NCBI GenBank assembly: GCA_965214055.1
Contig: OZ243931.1
Span: 1,426,001-1,490,000 of the forward strand
Direction: 5' to 3'
DNA length: 64,000 nucleotides
From: WTGA01 sp965214055
GTDB taxonomy: Bacteria; Pseudomonadota; Gammaproteobacteria; Arenicellales; Poriferihabitantaceae
The notes beneath the pieces were generated by a model that ran no database searches, was not told where the DNA came from, and was given only the letters and a program-made list of their open reading frames with translations. The position numbers were made by a program, and so were the translations under genes. Below are positions 62,932 to 64,000 of this stretch, piece after piece. The first letter of the stretch is position 1, and each line of letters starts with the position of its first letter.

Positions 62932-64000
62932 ATGAGTGACCCTGCCCTTCCATTGACAGTATATCTTGTCGGCGGTGCGGTGCGTGATGAAATAATGGGG
63001 CGCAGCATCAAAGATCGTGATTGGCTCGTGGTCGGTTCCACCCCCCGGGAAATGGTCCGCTTGGGATTCAGGCCCCTGGGCAGGAATTTTCCGGTTTTTC
63101 TTCATCCCGAGACCCGGGAAGAATACGCACTGGCACGTACTGAAAGGAAAATCTCAAGGGGCTATCACGGATTTGAATTCAACAGTGATCCGGGCATTAC
63201 CCTGGAACAGGATTTGTCCCGTCGCGACCTGACCATGAATGCCATGGCGAAGGACTGCGAAGGGAACCTCATCGACCCCTATGGCGGCAAAAAAGATATC
63301 CGTCAGGGAGTGATCCGGCATGTTTCCGATGCGTTTCGGGAAGACCCGGTTCGGGTACTGCGTGTGGCCCGATTTGCTGCCAGGTATCGGGATGAGGGTT
63401 TCGAAGTGGATCCGGGGACCCTGGGTCTGATGTCGGAAATGGTTGAAGAAGGGGAAGTGGATGCATTGGTCCCCGAGCGGGTGTGGCAGGAACTGGAGAG
63501 GTGTCTTGCTGAACCCGGATGCTCGCATTTTCTCCAGGTCCTGAGACGTTGCGGTGCGCTGAAAAAAATCCTTCCGGAAGTCGACGCGCTTTTTGGCATA
63601 CCACAAACCGAGAAATTCCATCCGGAAATCGATACCGGAATTCATACCCGGATGTCCCTGGATGCGGCCGCCGGAATCAGCAATGATCCCATGGTGCTGT
63701 TTGCAGTGATGGTTCACGACCTGGGCAAAGCGCTGACACCGGCAGGGGAGCTGCCCCGGCACCGGGGACATGAAAGGCGTGGGATTTCGCCGATCAAACA
63801 ACTTTGCGAACGAATCGGGGTTCCCTCCAGATACAGGGAATTTGCACTGAAAGTCTGCCAGTATCATTTGCATTGCCATATGATGGCCCAGTTGAAACCG
63901 GCCACGGTTCTCAAGGTGCTGGAGGCATTCGATGGATTCAGGAAACCCGAGCTGATTGGAAAGTTTTCCCTGGCGTGCCTGGCGGACAAACGCGGGAGAA
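62932..64000 (+). CDS. cca: CCA tRNA nucleotidyltransferase, N-terminal part (3' end outside window)
   Basis: The first ~356 residues are seen. VYLVGGAVRDEIMG and RDWLVVGST hold the Gly-rich loop and DxD (D-R-D) metal motif, and QDLSRRDLTMNAMA and EDPVRVLRVARFAARY the nucleotide-selecting and head/neck blocks. A downstream HD-type motif, MVHDLGKALTP with HERRG, marks the bacterial multifunctional form, which also has phosphohydrolase activity. ATG 62932 places the first strand as in homologues. The frame stays open to the window edge. Confidence 0.95.
   Translation, partial: MSDPALPLTVYLVGGAVRDEIMGRSIKDRDWLVVGSTPREMVRLGFRPLGRNFPVFLHPETREEYALARTERKISRGYHGFEFNSDPGITLEQDLSRRDLTMNAMAKDCEGNLIDPYGGKKDIRQGVIRHVSDAFREDPVRVLRVARFAARYRDEGFEVDPGTLGLMSEMVEEGEVDALVPERVWQELERCLAEPGCSHFLQVLRRCGALKKILPEVDALFGIPQTEKFHPEIDTGIHTRMSLDAAAGISNDPMVLFAVMVHDLGKALTPAGELPRHRGHERRGISPIKQLCERIGVPSRYREFALKVCQYHLHCHMMAQLKPATVLKVLEAFDGFRKPELIGKFSLACLADKRGR

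Overview
The window is chromosomal DNA, most likely from a gammaproteobacterium. Three things point there: an rRNA operon carrying tRNA-Ile(GAU) and tRNA-Ala(UGC) in its spacer, the gene order tyrS / OapA-type M23 peptidase / anmK, and the housekeeping runs nadD-rsfS-rlmH-maf-rng and mlaA-apaH. I cannot name a genus from the sequence alone. Genes are dense and GC-moderate. I see no transposase, phage gene or CRISPR array.

Layout. 1-383 is the 3' end of a cyclopropane fatty-acyl synthase gene. 453-6591 is a complete rRNA operon on the minus strand, reading promoter, boxA, 16S, tRNA-Ile, tRNA-Ala, 23S, 5S, terminator, with matched processing stems. tyrS (minus) lies just upstream of the rrn promoter. 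8.1-25.3 kb is a plus-strand housekeeping stretch covering cell wall (M23 peptidase, anmK), metabolite repair (ridA), replication restart and recombination (recG, priA), ubiquinone (ubiA), NAD(P) (sthA, nadD), ribosome maturation (rsfS, rlmH, rng) and thiol redox (TlpA-like). 25.4-42 kb mixes gluQRS, apeB, apaH, mlaA, sfsA, an enolase-superfamily enzyme, a large protein of 34-residue repeats, glpE, an MscS channel, a luciferase-like oxidoreductase with an alpha/beta hydrolase, pyk and a membrane metallophosphoesterase.

42-53 kb includes a secreted Cys-His-Asp protein, a tightly coupled three-gene cassette (two ATP-grasp ligase-like proteins and an MFS transporter), an Fe-alcohol dehydrogenase, xthA, a transaminase / omega-amidase pair and an Atm1-type ABC exporter. 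53-61 kb is an accessory oxidoreductase region: SDR, GFA, quinone-oxidoreductase-like, ABM monooxygenase, PhyH, TauD, an EamA exporter, then a second PhyH-family protein. 61-64 kb returns to trhO, a lipoprotein aminopeptidase and the 5' part of cca.

Most notable. (1) The second PhyH-family protein (59464-60441) has His-Val-Gly where the iron-binding His-X-Asp should be, the arrangement known from Fe(II)/2-oxoglutarate halogenases. (2) That gene sits between two diverged ~191-bp direct repeats, each carrying the tail of the EamA transporter gene and the head of trhO, so it looks inserted between two once-adjacent genes and left a broken trhO copy; an 18-bp perfect inverted repeat lies in the same insert. 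(3) The ATP-grasp / ATP-grasp / MFS cassette looks like a small peptide or amide biosynthesis-and-export unit that I do not recognise. (4) The ~788-residue repeat protein is a regular 34-residue solenoid of unknown role.
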